Shown one piece after another: positions 8,565 to 19,000 of a stretch of DNA of 48,403 nucleotides (positions are counted from its first letter, which is position 1; each line of letters starts with the position of its first letter). Position numbers and translations under genes: made by a program. The stretch is from assembly GCA_022772475.1 (NCBI GenBank), contig JALEZQ010000017.1:1-48403 (forward strand), written 5' to 3'. This stretch comes from Bacteroidales bacterium. Its GTDB lineage: Bacteria > Bacteroidota > Bacteroidia > Bacteroidales > Bacteroidaceae. The notes beneath the pieces were generated by a model. The model was not told where the DNA came from. It worked only from the letters and a program-made list of their open reading frames with translations, and did no database searches.

Positions 8565-10685
8565 TTACCAGATGTCTTCTGCTACGGCACCATTGTAGAT
8601 GATGGTGGGTACGAACTCATAGTAATCAAGGAAGAGTTGTGCATCGAGTTTCTTCAGTGCCGACTTGAAGCGCAGGTAGTAGGTCTTGTTGGCATCGAAA
8701 TTAGCGACAGTAACAATGCGACGAAGAGCCGCGGCACTACCGCCCACCTCGCGACAAGGCTGGTCGCCCTTACCATTAGTAACGGTAAAATAGCGAGGGG
8801 CTTTCATGTAGCCCTGGTTTCGCATGTTCTTGTCATTCTCAGCGTTCTCTTCTTGGTCATCAGTATCTGCTACCCAAGGTATAGCAACCGTTCCAACCGT
8901 CTGTCGCATATCATAGGGCAAACCTACCGGTGACAGTCGATAAGGGTCAGTACCAAGGTAAATCTGTGCCATTCCTCGCATAGTGTTGTGTGAAGCACCC
9001 ATGCGAAGTTCGTAGGTACCAGACTGTGGAACCGGCGGGAGTTTGACTACGAAATCATATTGGCCACAGGCCATGATTTCATCGCCCTGAAAGTCGCGCC
9101 ATGCTCCACCGTTGGGAGAGTAGGCATCGTGGAGATACAGCATCACGGTGCCGGACGACTCATTGGTGATGTTGTCAAAATAGCCTTCCGGGAAGCGGAA
9201 ATAGCCTTGACCACGAACGCCATTTGAGGCAATCTCAGGCAGCATCGTCGTCATGTCAATGCGTATGCGCTCGCTGCCAAGATTTTTTCGCACCTCAGCA
9301 TCGTACCACAGCACGCCATCAATGGGGAAATAAAAACCATTCTGGGCGCTGTTGTCATACTGTCCATTGCTCGGCAAAATCTTTATACCACGTACTGTGG
9401 CACCTAACTCTTCGTAGTTTCCGGTGGGCGTGTTATTATAGACCGATATGCGATTGATAAAAATCTCATGGTTAATTTGGTCTTCATCACCGTTGCCACC
9501 TTTATCGCCAAGCTGAGTAATCTTCATCAGGCCACGAGACTGTCCTACCGTGGTGTAGTAATCCCACACGTTGGTCGGCATATTGTTAGTCTGAGGGTCT
9601 TTACTCTGACCATACTTGTAGTTGAACTCATTGTAATGGTGTACAAAGCGATTGTATGCTATCTTTCCTTCAAGGATATGATAGGCTACAAAGTAGTTGA
9701 TGGCATTGTCCGCACTTTTCAGGTCGGCATTGCGCAGGTTCGGATACTTGGCTTCTATGTCACGTTTGAGGGTCGGGAAGATTGCATCCCAATTAGAGAT
9801 ATTTCCTTCCTCGTCCTTCTCAACCTGAATATTGAAGGCGCTTTCGTAAACGTCATCTGTTTCAGCGAAAGCCGTGTAACCAAGATAGCGTCTCTGCGGG
9901 ATAGTCAGTGTGCCACCTACACCCGATTGTTTATAAGTCTGTTCACGCGTAACGAGTTCGTACTCAACGTCTCGGTCGGGCAAGGCCATGGTATCAGCCC
10001 ATGAGGTCAGTTCCATGAGTTTGGCAAACACCTTCATATTTCCGGCTTCAGCAATGAGTTCATACACATTGTTGGAAGAAGGAGCGATGACGGCATCCAC
10101 GACATGGAGCATACCATTGGACAACTCGATATTGGTCTTGATGACGCGCGAAGACTTATTGATTACGAAGTAAGCCTGGTCGCCTTCAGTCTGCATTTCG
10201 CAGGGCAGCAGGCGGTCGTTCAGGTTTGACTTCATAAAAGTACCTGGCGTGGGGAAATCGGCCTCCTCATAGGGGCTCTCTTCGCCATTGTCGATGATAC
10301 AACTATAGGCGAGGAGAATAGCATCTTCTTGCGTGAGTTCCTCCACGGTGGCCACACCTTTCTGCTCACAGAAGGCTGCAACGGCAGCGTTGTTGGGGGC
10401 AAATACGGTGTAGTTTCCGCGGGTAGAGAGCACGCTCATCAGTGAGGACGCATTGTCCGACTCGCTAAGATTAACCCTATTAAGCACTGCGGCAAACGAA
10501 GAAAAATCTTCCTTGTTCTCAGTGACATAGTCGGCAACGGTGAGTTCGGACTTGATTGCGAAGTTGCCTTCGTTGATTTCCTCAGAGCACGCCGTGAAGA
10601 GTGTGGGCGCCAGCATGAATACCAGCGCGCCAACACTTCTCAGCACATTATCTTTTATAATTGAATATACTTTCACGGCTTTCAT
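8565..10685 (-). CDS. FAS1 (fasciclin) domain lipoprotein, 706 aa
   Basis: A lipoprotein with signal ending LFTAC (Cys33) and two FAS1 units. The first has a textbook H1 motif (NYTVFAPNNAAVAAF, about residues 91-105) and ends with NGMLHVVDAVIAP. The second is less regular: YTAFAETDDVYESAF near 270-284, a YH motif (YFVAYHILEGK) near 331-341, and an end strand NGFYFPIDGVLW. From about 465 to the end lies a beta-rich C-terminal module with repeated short strands and an aromatic-rich segment, possibly the DUF5108-type region known after fasciclin domains in Bacteroidales; I am not certain of that name. It sits 27 bases after the SusD gene before it and 29 bases before the next FAS1 gene. Its base composition looks more AT-rich than the nuo and pnp regions. 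Confidence 0.85.
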   Translation of the reverse strand: MKAVKVYSIIKDNVLRSVGALVFMLAPTLFTACSEEINEGNFAIKSELTVADYVTENKEDFSSFAAVLNRVNLSESDNASSLMSVLSTRGNYTVFAPNNAAVAAFCEQKGVATVEELTQEDAILLAYSCIIDNGEESPYEEADFPTPGTFMKSNLNDRLLPCEMQTEGDQAYFVINKSSRVIKTNIELSNGMLHVVDAVIAPSSNNVYELIAEAGNMKVFAKLMELTSWADTMALPDRDVEYELVTREQTYKQSGVGGTLTIPQRRYLGYTAFAETDDVYESAFNIQVEKDEEGNISNWDAIFPTLKRDIEAKYPNLRNADLKSADNAINYFVAYHILEGKIAYNRFVHHYNEFNYKYGQSKDPQTNNMPTNVWDYYTTVGQSRGLMKITQLGDKGGNGDEDQINHEIFINRISVYNNTPTGNYEELGATVRGIKILPSNGQYDNSAQNGFYFPIDGVLWYDAEVRKNLGSERIRIDMTTMLPEIASNGVRGQGYFRFPEGYFDNITNESSGTVMLYLHDAYSPNGGAWRDFQGDEIMACGQYDFVVKLPPVPQSGTYELRMGASHNTMRGMAQIYLGTDPYRLSPVGLPYDMRQTVGTVAIPWVADTDDQEENAENDKNMRNQGYMKAPRYFTVTNGKGDQPCREVGGSAAALRRIVTVANFDANKTYYLRFKSALKKLDAQLFLDYYEFVPTIIYNGAVAEDIW

Positions 10686-10712
10686 AGTTTGAGATTCTAC
10701 AATCTAAAGGGG

Positions 10713-12590
10713 TTAGTTCTTACTGTAGCGAGCCCAAACGGGGTTTTGTTTAAGATTACCACCATACTCTTCACCGTTGATCTTATACTCATCCATATGA
10801 ATGGGGTTGTACAGCGAGTACAACTGCTTCAGACGGTTGCGCACAGATGTGGAGAGCGTGATGTAGTTGGTCAGCACGTCAGTTACCGTTTCAGTGGTAG
10901 CCTCGCACTGACGCACGATATCGAACCAACGCTTGCCCTCGGCAACGAATTCACGCTGACGTTCGTTATATACGAGAGTCAGGAGCTCAGCAGCGGTCTT
11001 GGGGCTGTTGGTGTTGGTAGCATAATTTTCCTTCAGACGATCGCTGACCATCTGACCAGCACCTTCGGTACCGGTAGCTTTCAGGCGGGGATTACTGCGT
11101 TCAAAGAGCGTATTGGTCAGTTTGAAGCCTTCAGCCACGAGGGCATTGTCCGTAGCTTTGGTGGTGGAGGCTACCGAGCGTGCAATCGACTCTGCCTTGA
11201 TAAGGAAAATGTCTGCCAGACGATAGATGGGGAAGTTTTGGTCTGCTTGCTGGATGTACTCAAACTTACCACCCTGCGTAAGGTCTTCGAGGTCGTTGAT
11301 AGAAAGACTGGATATCAGGTTTTTGTGAACCTGAGGCAGAGAGGAGGAGTTGGGGTCATAGCGCAGCGTGTGGAGCAGACGGATGTCTGTCTTACCAAAG
11401 CCGCGATCCGGATCGTAAGAGGCGCTTGCAGAACCGGCCAAAAGGCTGCTTGCTACGAGCGATGCCGTGTTGAGCGAGTTACCGCTGGGGCTGGAGCAAT
11501 ACGATTGGAGCGTCGTATTGGTCACACTCTTGTTGGCATCATACTTCAGTTCGAAGATGGCTTCTGTGGCATTGTCCTTGCCCCAAATCGTAGAATATAC
11601 GTCGTCACTGACATTTTCGTTGTTCAGCGACTTCATACGATAGAGATAGGGATAATCAAGATCCGTGTCCTGACCGATTTGTATCTCATTTTCAGCCAAC
11701 TTTCTGTCATACTCGCTCTGGAACCATTCAAGGATGTCATCACAATACTTGATAGACTGCTTGAAGCATTCGGTAGCCAGATTGTTGCACTCGGTAGCAG
11801 TCAGCGTATCGCCTTCTGCCGAAACGACAACATCAGGTTTGGGGTTTGCTGTCGAGCTCTTGAGCATGCAGCCTCTCCACAGATACATATCTGCGAGAAG
11901 TGCCTGTACGCCGCGACGAGTGAAACGGCCGCAGTTTTCGGAAGAGCTACCGAAGTTATTGGCGGCATAGGGAAGTACGGCTTCAACGTCGGCAATAAGT
12001 TTGCCCATAATATTGACACCCTGAGTCTGACCATCAACGCGGGCACGTGCCTCTTCGTCGGTACGAACGGCTTTCGTCACGTAGGGTACGTCACGATAGG
12101 CGCGGACGAGGTAGAAATAGTAGAGCGCGCGGAGGGCAGTGATTTCGGCCTTGATGGGAAGCCAGTCGCTCTGACGGAAACTGGGATCCACCTCATTGCC
12201 GGGCTGCGTCATGGCTTCGCCCTGTTCGAGGACGAGGTTGCAATAGTTGATGCCCGTATAGAAGTCGTTCCACTTGAAGATATTCTCCGTGGGCATCAGG
12301 ATGGCTTGCTGTGCGTGCTTGATGCCATCCTGGGTCTGGTCGAAGAGCGTGAGGTTGTCCGAACGCACTTCACCCCAGTAGAAAATCTTGTTGGTGCAGC
12401 CATTGCCAGCCAACTGACGGTAGCAGGCTGCACGGACGCCCTGAAGGTCGGTTTCTGTTTTCCAGAAGTCGTCCTCAGTGATACGGTCAGAGGGGAGCAC
12501 CGTCAGGAAGTCGTCGCACGAGGTGAGACTGACGCCTGCCAACATAAGGCCGCTGACCAGGAATTTATTGATAAACTTATTTGTTTTCAT
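10713..12590 (-). CDS. SusD/RagB-like outer-membrane lipoprotein (first pair)
   Basis: The lipoprotein signal ends in SLTSC and is followed by DDFLTVLPSDRITEDDFW, a very typical SusD N-terminus. The C-terminal phrase VYNERQREFVAEGKRWFDIV is the conserved end helix of the family. Length (625 aa) is within the usual SusD range. It starts 11 bases after the SusC gene, the standard tight SusC-SusD arrangement, so the two should form one complex. No carbohydrate-active enzyme is encoded in the operon, so a glycan ligand should not be assumed. Confidence 0.93.
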   Translation of the reverse strand: MKTNKFINKFLVSGLMLAGVSLTSCDDFLTVLPSDRITEDDFWKTETDLQGVRAACYRQLAGNGCTNKIFYWGEVRSDNLTLFDQTQDGIKHAQQAILMPTENIFKWNDFYTGINYCNLVLEQGEAMTQPGNEVDPSFRQSDWLPIKAEITALRALYYFYLVRAYRDVPYVTKAVRTDEEARARVDGQTQGVNIMGKLIADVEAVLPYAANNFGSSSENCGRFTRRGVQALLADMYLWRGCMLKSSTANPKPDVVVSAEGDTLTATECNNLATECFKQSIKYCDDILEWFQSEYDRKLAENEIQIGQDTDLDYPYLYRMKSLNNENVSDDVYSTIWGKDNATEAIFELKYDANKSVTNTTLQSYCSSPSGNSLNTASLVASSLLAGSASASYDPDRGFGKTDIRLLHTLRYDPNSSSLPQVHKNLISSLSINDLEDLTQGGKFEYIQQADQNFPIYRLADIFLIKAESIARSVASTTKATDNALVAEGFKLTNTLFERSNPRLKATGTEGAGQMVSDRLKENYATNTNSPKTAAELLTLVYNERQREFVAEGKRWFDIVRQCEATTETVTDVLTNYITLSTSVRNRLKQLYSLYNPIHMDEYKINGEEYGGNLKQNPVWARYSKN

Positions 12591-12601
12591 ATCTGAATGT
12601 C

Positions 12602-15600
12602 TTAGAATCCAATATTCAAACTGAGCGTGAACGAACGCGAGCGAGGCGTCTGGCTCGAGTCGGTACAGGGGCTGAAGCCGTACTGCGAGTGGTCGGGGTC
12701 GGTACCTTTGTACTTGGTCCAGAAGATAAGGTTGTTACCCGAAGCATTCAGACGGAGCGAAGAGATACCGTAGCGCTTGAGTTTCTCGCTGGGGAAGCTG
12801 TAACCAATCTGGAAGTACTGGAAGCGGAGGTAGTCGCCTTTCTCCACATAGCGGTCGGAGATAAGGGCGTTGTAGTTGGCACCACCGGAAACCTTCGTGC
12901 TGAGTGCGCGAGGAATTTCGGTCTCCTGACCGTTGGTACGCCAGCGGTGGTTGACAGCAGCGCTCTGGTTCTTGTTCGTACGCATATCCTCTGCATACAT
13001 GCGGGCGAGGTTGATGATCTTGTTACCGATACGGAAGTTGAAGTTGGTCTTCAGCGTCCAACGGCCGTAGTTGAAGTCGATACCGAAACCACCACTGACT
13101 TTGGGGTTGGAGCTACCGAGGTAAACGATATCGAGTTCGTCAATCTGACCATCGTAGTTGACATCTTCATAGATGACGTCACCACCTTCAAACTTGTGGT
13201 TGATACCACCGTAGTTGTAAACCATCTGGAGGGGGTTACCGTTCTTGTCATATACTACGTTACCCTTAGAGTCGCGTACGATAGGAGCGGTCTTGCCGGT
13301 AGCGGCAGCGGTGTTGCGAGAATATGTACCGTCAGCATTGGGCTCGGACATATAGAACTCGTTCTTCGTGTCGTCGATGAAGTAGCCGTTGTGCTTATAG
13401 TCGTAAGCATAAACGCCTTTGTAGCGGAAACCGTAGATACCACCGAGGGCGTGGCCAATCTGTACGCGCTTGAGCACCTGTTCGTTACCACCGGAGTAGT
13501 CGAAGTCGGAGTTGTTGGCTGCGAGCACAGAGGCATCCATCTCGGTCACCGTGTTGATATTCTGAGCGAAGTTGAAGCGGAAGACGGTGCTGAACTTACC
13601 CACCTTGAAGAGTTCGCGGGTGTTCACATAGAGTTCCCAGCCTTCGTTTTCCATCTTACCGACGTTTGCAGCGCTGAGCGAGGTGTAACCGCTTGTTGAG
13701 GGTACGCTTACCGACGAGTTGATAAGGTCGGTGGTGTACTTGTGGTAGATGTTCAGGTCAAACTTGATAAGGTCTTCGAAGAGGTTGAGGTTGAAACCGA
13801 GGTTCCAAGACTTCGTCTTTTCCCAGCGGATGTTGGTGAGACGAAGGTTGGTGGGCTTCATGGCCGTCGTACCGTTATAAGAGTTGTAGGTACCATACTG
13901 GTTGTAGATGAGACCTTCGCCGAAGTTGGCCAAACCGGTGATACCGTAGCCGGGACGGAAGGCGAGCATGCTGACCACCTTCTTGAGGGGTTCAAAGAAC
14001 GGTTCGTCGCTGATGTTCCAACGAGCGGAGACACCGGGGAAGAAGCCCCACTTATGACCGTCACCAAACTTGGTGCTACCATCGCCGCGGAGGGTAAGGG
14101 TCAGCGAGTACTTCTCGTTGAAGGCGTAGTGTGCGCTACCCGTGAGGGCCATCGTGTGGCTCTTACCGGTAGAGGTGCCGAGGCCGGTGAGGTAACCGGG
14201 AGCCGTAGGATCGGTGATGCCACCGCTGATACCGGACGAGGAGAGGTACTGGTTGGTCGAGGTGGAAGCCGTCGATTCGATGCTGGCGAGGACCTGAAGG
14301 GCATGACGCTCGTCAGAGAAGGCGGGCTTGAAGAGCAACGAGTGCTTGTTCTTGAACGTAAAGTTCTTGTACTCGTTGTTCGACGTGCGGTCAATCTGGT
14401 CGGACCACATCTTCCAGGTTTCGAGGTTGTGGGGATAGTAGCTGTTCTTGGTTTCGGTGTAGGCATTGATATAAACCTCACCGGTATAGTTCAGCTGCGT
14501 TTCGTTATCCTCTTTGCCAAGGAACTTGTACTCAACCGAGAACTTGGGTGTGATGGTGTAGGTTGACCACTTACGCCAAGCATACTCAGCGATAGCCACA
14601 GGGTTACCATTGGTTACCATGTCGCTGAGATAGTAGGACGAAAGGTTGCTGGTGTTGGACACCATACCGGTGGTCGTGGCAGCCTTGGGCATAAGGTAAT
14701 ATTCGCCCGTGTCGAAGTACTGACCTCTTTCGCGGTCATACTCCCAGCGAGTTACAGACATGTTAGGCATGGCCTTGTAGGCGTAGCCCATCAGACCGTC
14801 GTCGTAGTTCTTGTTCTGGTTGGTGTAAACCAGCGAGAAGTTTGACGAGAACTTGATACGGTCAGAAACGTAGTAGTCGAGAGCCAGACGCGTAGTGAAG
14901 CGGTCGAGTGTCTGCTTGATGACGGTACCGATTTCGTGGTCGTAGCTTGCCGATACGCGGAAGGTAGCCTTGTCACCACCACCCGAGAGGCTGACGCTGT
15001 AGTTGTGAGTCTGACCGAACTGCGTTACTTCGTCGATCCAGTCGGTATTCTTATTATAGTTGTAACGATAGGCCGTGTAGGTAGGAAGGTCCTGCAGCTC
15101 GACGATCTGGTCGGCGGGGTTACCGGCTTCGGGGTTGGGGTTGTGATAAGCCTGCTGGAGGAAGATTTTGTATTCGTCACCAGTGAGCATCTTCATACCC
15201 TCGGGCTGCCAAGAGCCGGAGAAGCGGTAGCTAAAGTTGACGCGGGTCTTACCGCGGGCACCACGACGTGTCTTGATTTCGATAACACCGTTAGAACCAC
15301 GGCTACCCCAGATAGCGGTAGCGGCAGCGTCCTTCAGTACGTTAATCGACTGAATGTCTTCGGGGTTAACCTGCAGAAGGCTGGCGAACTTTTCCTCGTT
15401 CATATCGTTGGCATCAAACTCGTCGGTATCATAGTCTTCAAGGATATCGCCATCGACTACGATAAGGGGGTTCTGGTCACCGTTGATGGTGGTCACACCA
15501 CGCAGACGCATGGAGGTACCCGAACCAAGGTTACCGGAGTTTGACACGATGTCAAGACCTGCAATCTGTCCCTGAAGGGCTTCACCTGCCGTTTCGAAGG

Positions 15601-16030
15601 AGAGACCTTGCATTTCATCCATATTAAGGCTCTGCTGAGCCACGGAGATTTCGCGCTCGGGAATGACCATACCGTTCGATTTGGTCTTACGTGTTACCGT
15701 CTTGACCGCTTCGCTGAAGGTACTGTTGTCTACGAGTTCGATACGGAATTTGGTCTGAGTACCAATGGCTTGTCTGACGGTACGATAGCCGATGTACGAC
15801 ACCTGGAGGGTGTTGTTCGGGTTCTTGATGGTCAGAGAGAAGTTACCACTGGCATCCGTTTGTGTTGCTGAAACCGCACGATTTGACTTGTCGATTTCAG
15901 CGACGTTTGCCATGATGACAGGACCTTTGTCAGTGGAGCTCCACACGTGTCCTGTGATGCGCTTCTGAGCGAACGCGACAGCGCAGCAGAAGCACAAGGC
16001 AAGAGTCAAAAGATATTTTATGCTCTTCAT
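12602..16030 (-). CDS. SusC/RagA-like TonB-dependent receptor (first pair)
   Basis: A TonB-dependent outer-membrane transporter. It has a signal peptide (LCFCCAVAFA), a carboxypeptidase-regulatory-like domain (RITGHVWSSTDKGPVIMANV) and a classic SusC plug: GEALQGQIAGLDIVS, then MRLRGVTTINGDQNPLIVVD and GSRGSNGVIEIKTRRG. The barrel carries the late signature DVIYEDVNYDGQIDELD and ends in an aromatic residue (LNIGF). At 1142 residues it is slightly longer than many SusC proteins. It lies 11 bases after the four-unit FAS1 gene and 11 bases before its SusD gene, so translation of the three is probably coupled. Unlike the second SusC in the operon its plug follows the family consensus. Confidence 0.95.
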   Translation of the reverse strand: MKSIKYLLTLALCFCCAVAFAQKRITGHVWSSTDKGPVIMANVAEIDKSNRAVSATQTDASGNFSLTIKNPNNTLQVSYIGYRTVRQAIGTQTKFRIELVDNSTFSEAVKTVTRKTKSNGMVIPEREISVAQQSLNMDEMQGLSFETAGEALQGQIAGLDIVSNSGNLGSGTSMRLRGVTTINGDQNPLIVVDGDILEDYDTDEFDANDMNEEKFASLLQVNPEDIQSINVLKDAAATAIWGSRGSNGVIEIKTRRGARGKTRVNFSYRFSGSWQPEGMKMLTGDEYKIFLQQAYHNPNPEAGNPADQIVELQDLPTYTAYRYNYNKNTDWIDEVTQFGQTHNYSVSLSGGGDKATFRVSASYDHEIGTVIKQTLDRFTTRLALDYYVSDRIKFSSNFSLVYTNQNKNYDDGLMGYAYKAMPNMSVTRWEYDRERGQYFDTGEYYLMPKAATTTGMVSNTSNLSSYYLSDMVTNGNPVAIAEYAWRKWSTYTITPKFSVEYKFLGKEDNETQLNYTGEVYINAYTETKNSYYPHNLETWKMWSDQIDRTSNNEYKNFTFKNKHSLLFKPAFSDERHALQVLASIESTASTSTNQYLSSSGISGGITDPTAPGYLTGLGTSTGKSHTMALTGSAHYAFNEKYSLTLTLRGDGSTKFGDGHKWGFFPGVSARWNISDEPFFEPLKKVVSMLAFRPGYGITGLANFGEGLIYNQYGTYNSYNGTTAMKPTNLRLTNIRWEKTKSWNLGFNLNLFEDLIKFDLNIYHKYTTDLINSSVSVPSTSGYTSLSAANVGKMENEGWELYVNTRELFKVGKFSTVFRFNFAQNINTVTEMDASVLAANNSDFDYSGGNEQVLKRVQIGHALGGIYGFRYKGVYAYDYKHNGYFIDDTKNEFYMSEPNADGTYSRNTAAATGKTAPIVRDSKGNVVYDKNGNPLQMVYNYGGINHKFEGGDVIYEDVNYDGQIDELDIVYLGSSNPKVSGGFGIDFNYGRWTLKTNFNFRIGNKIINLARMYAEDMRTNKNQSAAVNHRWRTNGQETEIPRALSTKVSGGANYNALISDRYVEKGDYLRFQYFQIGYSFPSEKLKRYGISSLRLNASGNNLIFWTKYKGTDPDHSQYGFSPCTDSSQTPRSRSFTLSLNIGF

Positions 16031-16041
16031 AATAATAGATT

Positions 16042-19000
16042 TTACTTAATTCTGTACTTCTTCACAAAGCTTGCTGCCTCGGCGGGCGTTGACCATGCTT
16101 TATCGAAGCGTTCCGTGCTGTACTTCTTGTCGAAGAGAAGGTAGTTGTCAATCTGGTGAACAGTCACGAACGAGGAGTTCTTGATGGAGGTAGCGGTGTT
16201 AGCCGGCGACTTGTCGAAGTCGGCATCGCGTGCCATCAGGTTGTAGGGAGCGATGACGTGAGCGGCCACCTTGCTTTCGTCCACAGAGCCATCGGCATTC
16301 TGAGCCACAGCGTCATAGAGGGTGATGGCGCCATTGGTCTGCTTGACGTTCAGATTGAGGTAAACGTTGTTGATGTTATCGATACAAGAAGTCTGGTAAG
16401 CTTCGTTGCTGGCAACATTATCTACGAAGAGCGATTCATCCTGGAAGTGGTACTTCAGGAAGTTCATCAGCAAGGTAATCATGGCTTTCACCTTCACCTG
16501 TTCGGCTTCGGGCAGCACGCCGGTGCTCTGACCTTCTTCATCCTGAATCATGTGGTTTTCCATGTATTCAATGATCTCATCGTAGGTCATAAGACCGCGC
16601 TGGCGAGCTTCCTGGACCTTCTCATTCGTAGGAATGTAAACCGTGTAGCGGTAGTTGTTGAAGAAGCGGACAACCTTTTCATTGAAAGGAGGATAGATAC
16701 CCTCATCGTTGAAGATGCGGTACTTCTTGACCTCGGCTTTCCACAGGTCGTTGTCGGCCTTCATTTCTTCGGTCTGGAAACCGGCGGCGATGAGCTGGTC
16801 GGCCGAGAAGTTGGCCTGGCAGAGCTGGTAGAACTCGGAGAAGTTGTCCTGATTCTCACGCATGATGGCATAGACCGTCTTGGTGGTAGGCTGCATCGGA
16901 CGGTTGATAAGGTAGGTCATACCGTTACCGTAACCACCATTCTGCTCGGCGGTCATGTTGTAGCCTTCGATAACTTCGCAATCGTGGTCGTTATCGGCAT
17001 ACTCGTCGTTCTTGAGCTGAAGCTGATAGCCACCATCCACAATCATACCAACGCCTGAGGCCTCGGGTGCCACTTTGTGTGCCACATAGACGGGAGCACC
17101 GCCACGCGAGAGGAAGTAGGTACGCTTGCTGTTGACACCTTCGTTATTATCAGCATCTTCCGTATCGTGTACCACGATGTGCTGGTCCATCATGTCGATG
17201 AGCAGCGTACGCTTCACGAGACCGGAACCCGTGGTCAGGGCGCCATTAGGCTCGGACACGTTGGCGGCGTTACCACCGGTGGTCGAGGTCTTGTCGCCGG
17301 CCTGCGGACCTACGCTGATGTCATAGCGGTAAGCCTGTGCACGCACGGGGATAACGGCGTTGGATGTATTCTTATAGGTAAAGCGCCAATACTTATACTG
17401 GCTGGCCTGAAGCACACCCTTGGCGATGGACATAGGATCTACATAACCATACAGACCGAGTGCATCGTCCGTCGGAACGAAGAAGGAGAAGCGCGACTGC
17501 ATAGCCTTGAGGTAGGTGGAGTAGTACTTCTTCAGCGGGGCGTTGTTGTAAGAGGTACCCTCGATGAAGTTGTCGTCAGCACGAGCTACCGACTTCATCA
17601 CCTGCGTGTTGGCGCTGTAGAGCACCGGACCGATAACGGCGGCGTAGTCGGCAGGCGTGATCACGGAGTTCATCACATATACCACACCGTTGTTGGCCAA
17701 CAGACAGGTGTCGATGCCTGCTTTGTAGGCATCCTGGCTGGGATAGTTGTCAGCGGGGAACATCTGGTCCTGAGCATCGTTCATGATGGTCAGATACTTG
17801 CTGGGCACGCTCTCAATGAAGCTGTCCTTCAGCAGGTTGTTGATCAGAGCCTGAATGATGTCGAGAGGAATCTGGTAGATGTTGGTGATGAGGTTGTCCC
17901 AGTTACCGGGCTCGTTGGGCACGTCGGGGAGGGCATAGCGGTTCATCAGACCGCGACCACCACCTTCCCAGAAGTACTTGGCGAGGGCTTCGTCAGTAGG
18001 TACGAAGAAGGCGCCCATGTCGCGCTCCATCGGCGTGGAGCTGCTGATGGCATAGGCATTCCATCCCGGGTCATAGGTAAGGAAGGGGAAGGCACCGAGC
18101 GATTTCTTGTCGGGGCCCTGGGTCATGGCACCATTGCTCGAACGCGAAGAGATATACTTCTTCTCGAACACGGAGTCGTTGCCTATATCATGGAGGGCAC
18201 GGTAGTCGGCGGTGAGTGAAGCGCTGTAGTAGGGTGCGCTGAAGCGGTCGAGCAGACGGCTAAAGAGCTGCGTCTTAGGATTCTGACGGATACACTCGGC
18301 CATGTTGGGCGGCGTAACGAGCACCTTGTCCAAGATATTGAAGTAACCGTTCATACAGGTTACGTCCTGCTTGACAATCTGGGCATCGTAAACGTAAGCA
18401 CGCTTACCACCGGCAGCACCGTTAAGCCAGGGCTTTTCGCCCTTCTTTTCAAGATTAAGAACAAAACTGATATCTTCGTGCGTAATATCCTTGGCCTTCA
18501 TCTGCTCTTCGAGGAAGTGAATCATCGGAGAGGAGGAAGCGTCAAGCGCCATGAGGATACCCTTGGCACCTTCATGGTTGTACTGATCCCAGAAACGCTT
18601 GTCACCCGTTGCGTTGCCCTCGCTGTCTGTGGTAGGAACGTTCAGGTTTACAGGAAGATCCTTTGCTTCCCAGAAGGGCACAGTGTCAACGGCAGAAGCA
18701 GCGGTGCTACGACGCATCGTCAGGTCGCCGCCATCAGAAGAGTAGGTCAACATCTCGAGCACGTCAGCATTGTTAAGCATGCTGCCATAGAAAAGCATTG
18801 CTTTCTGTGCCTGAGTCAACTGAGAATACGAGCGGACAGGATTGCCTTTGGCATCCTTCCACGTTGTTGTAGCGAAGAACTTTTCGAAGGCCGAGTCGGG
18901 CGCGACGAAAAGCGTCTTACTACCAGTCTTAGACAGTACATCCTTGTACTCCAGGTCGTCAATCAACTGTACGGTGTAGTTGAATTGACTGGCTTTCAAC

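Noticed and set aside
10689-12596. Plus-strand open frame of 635 codons opposite the first SusD gene
   Set aside because: The minus strand encodes a complete SusD with lipobox; the plus frame has no recognisable family or signal.
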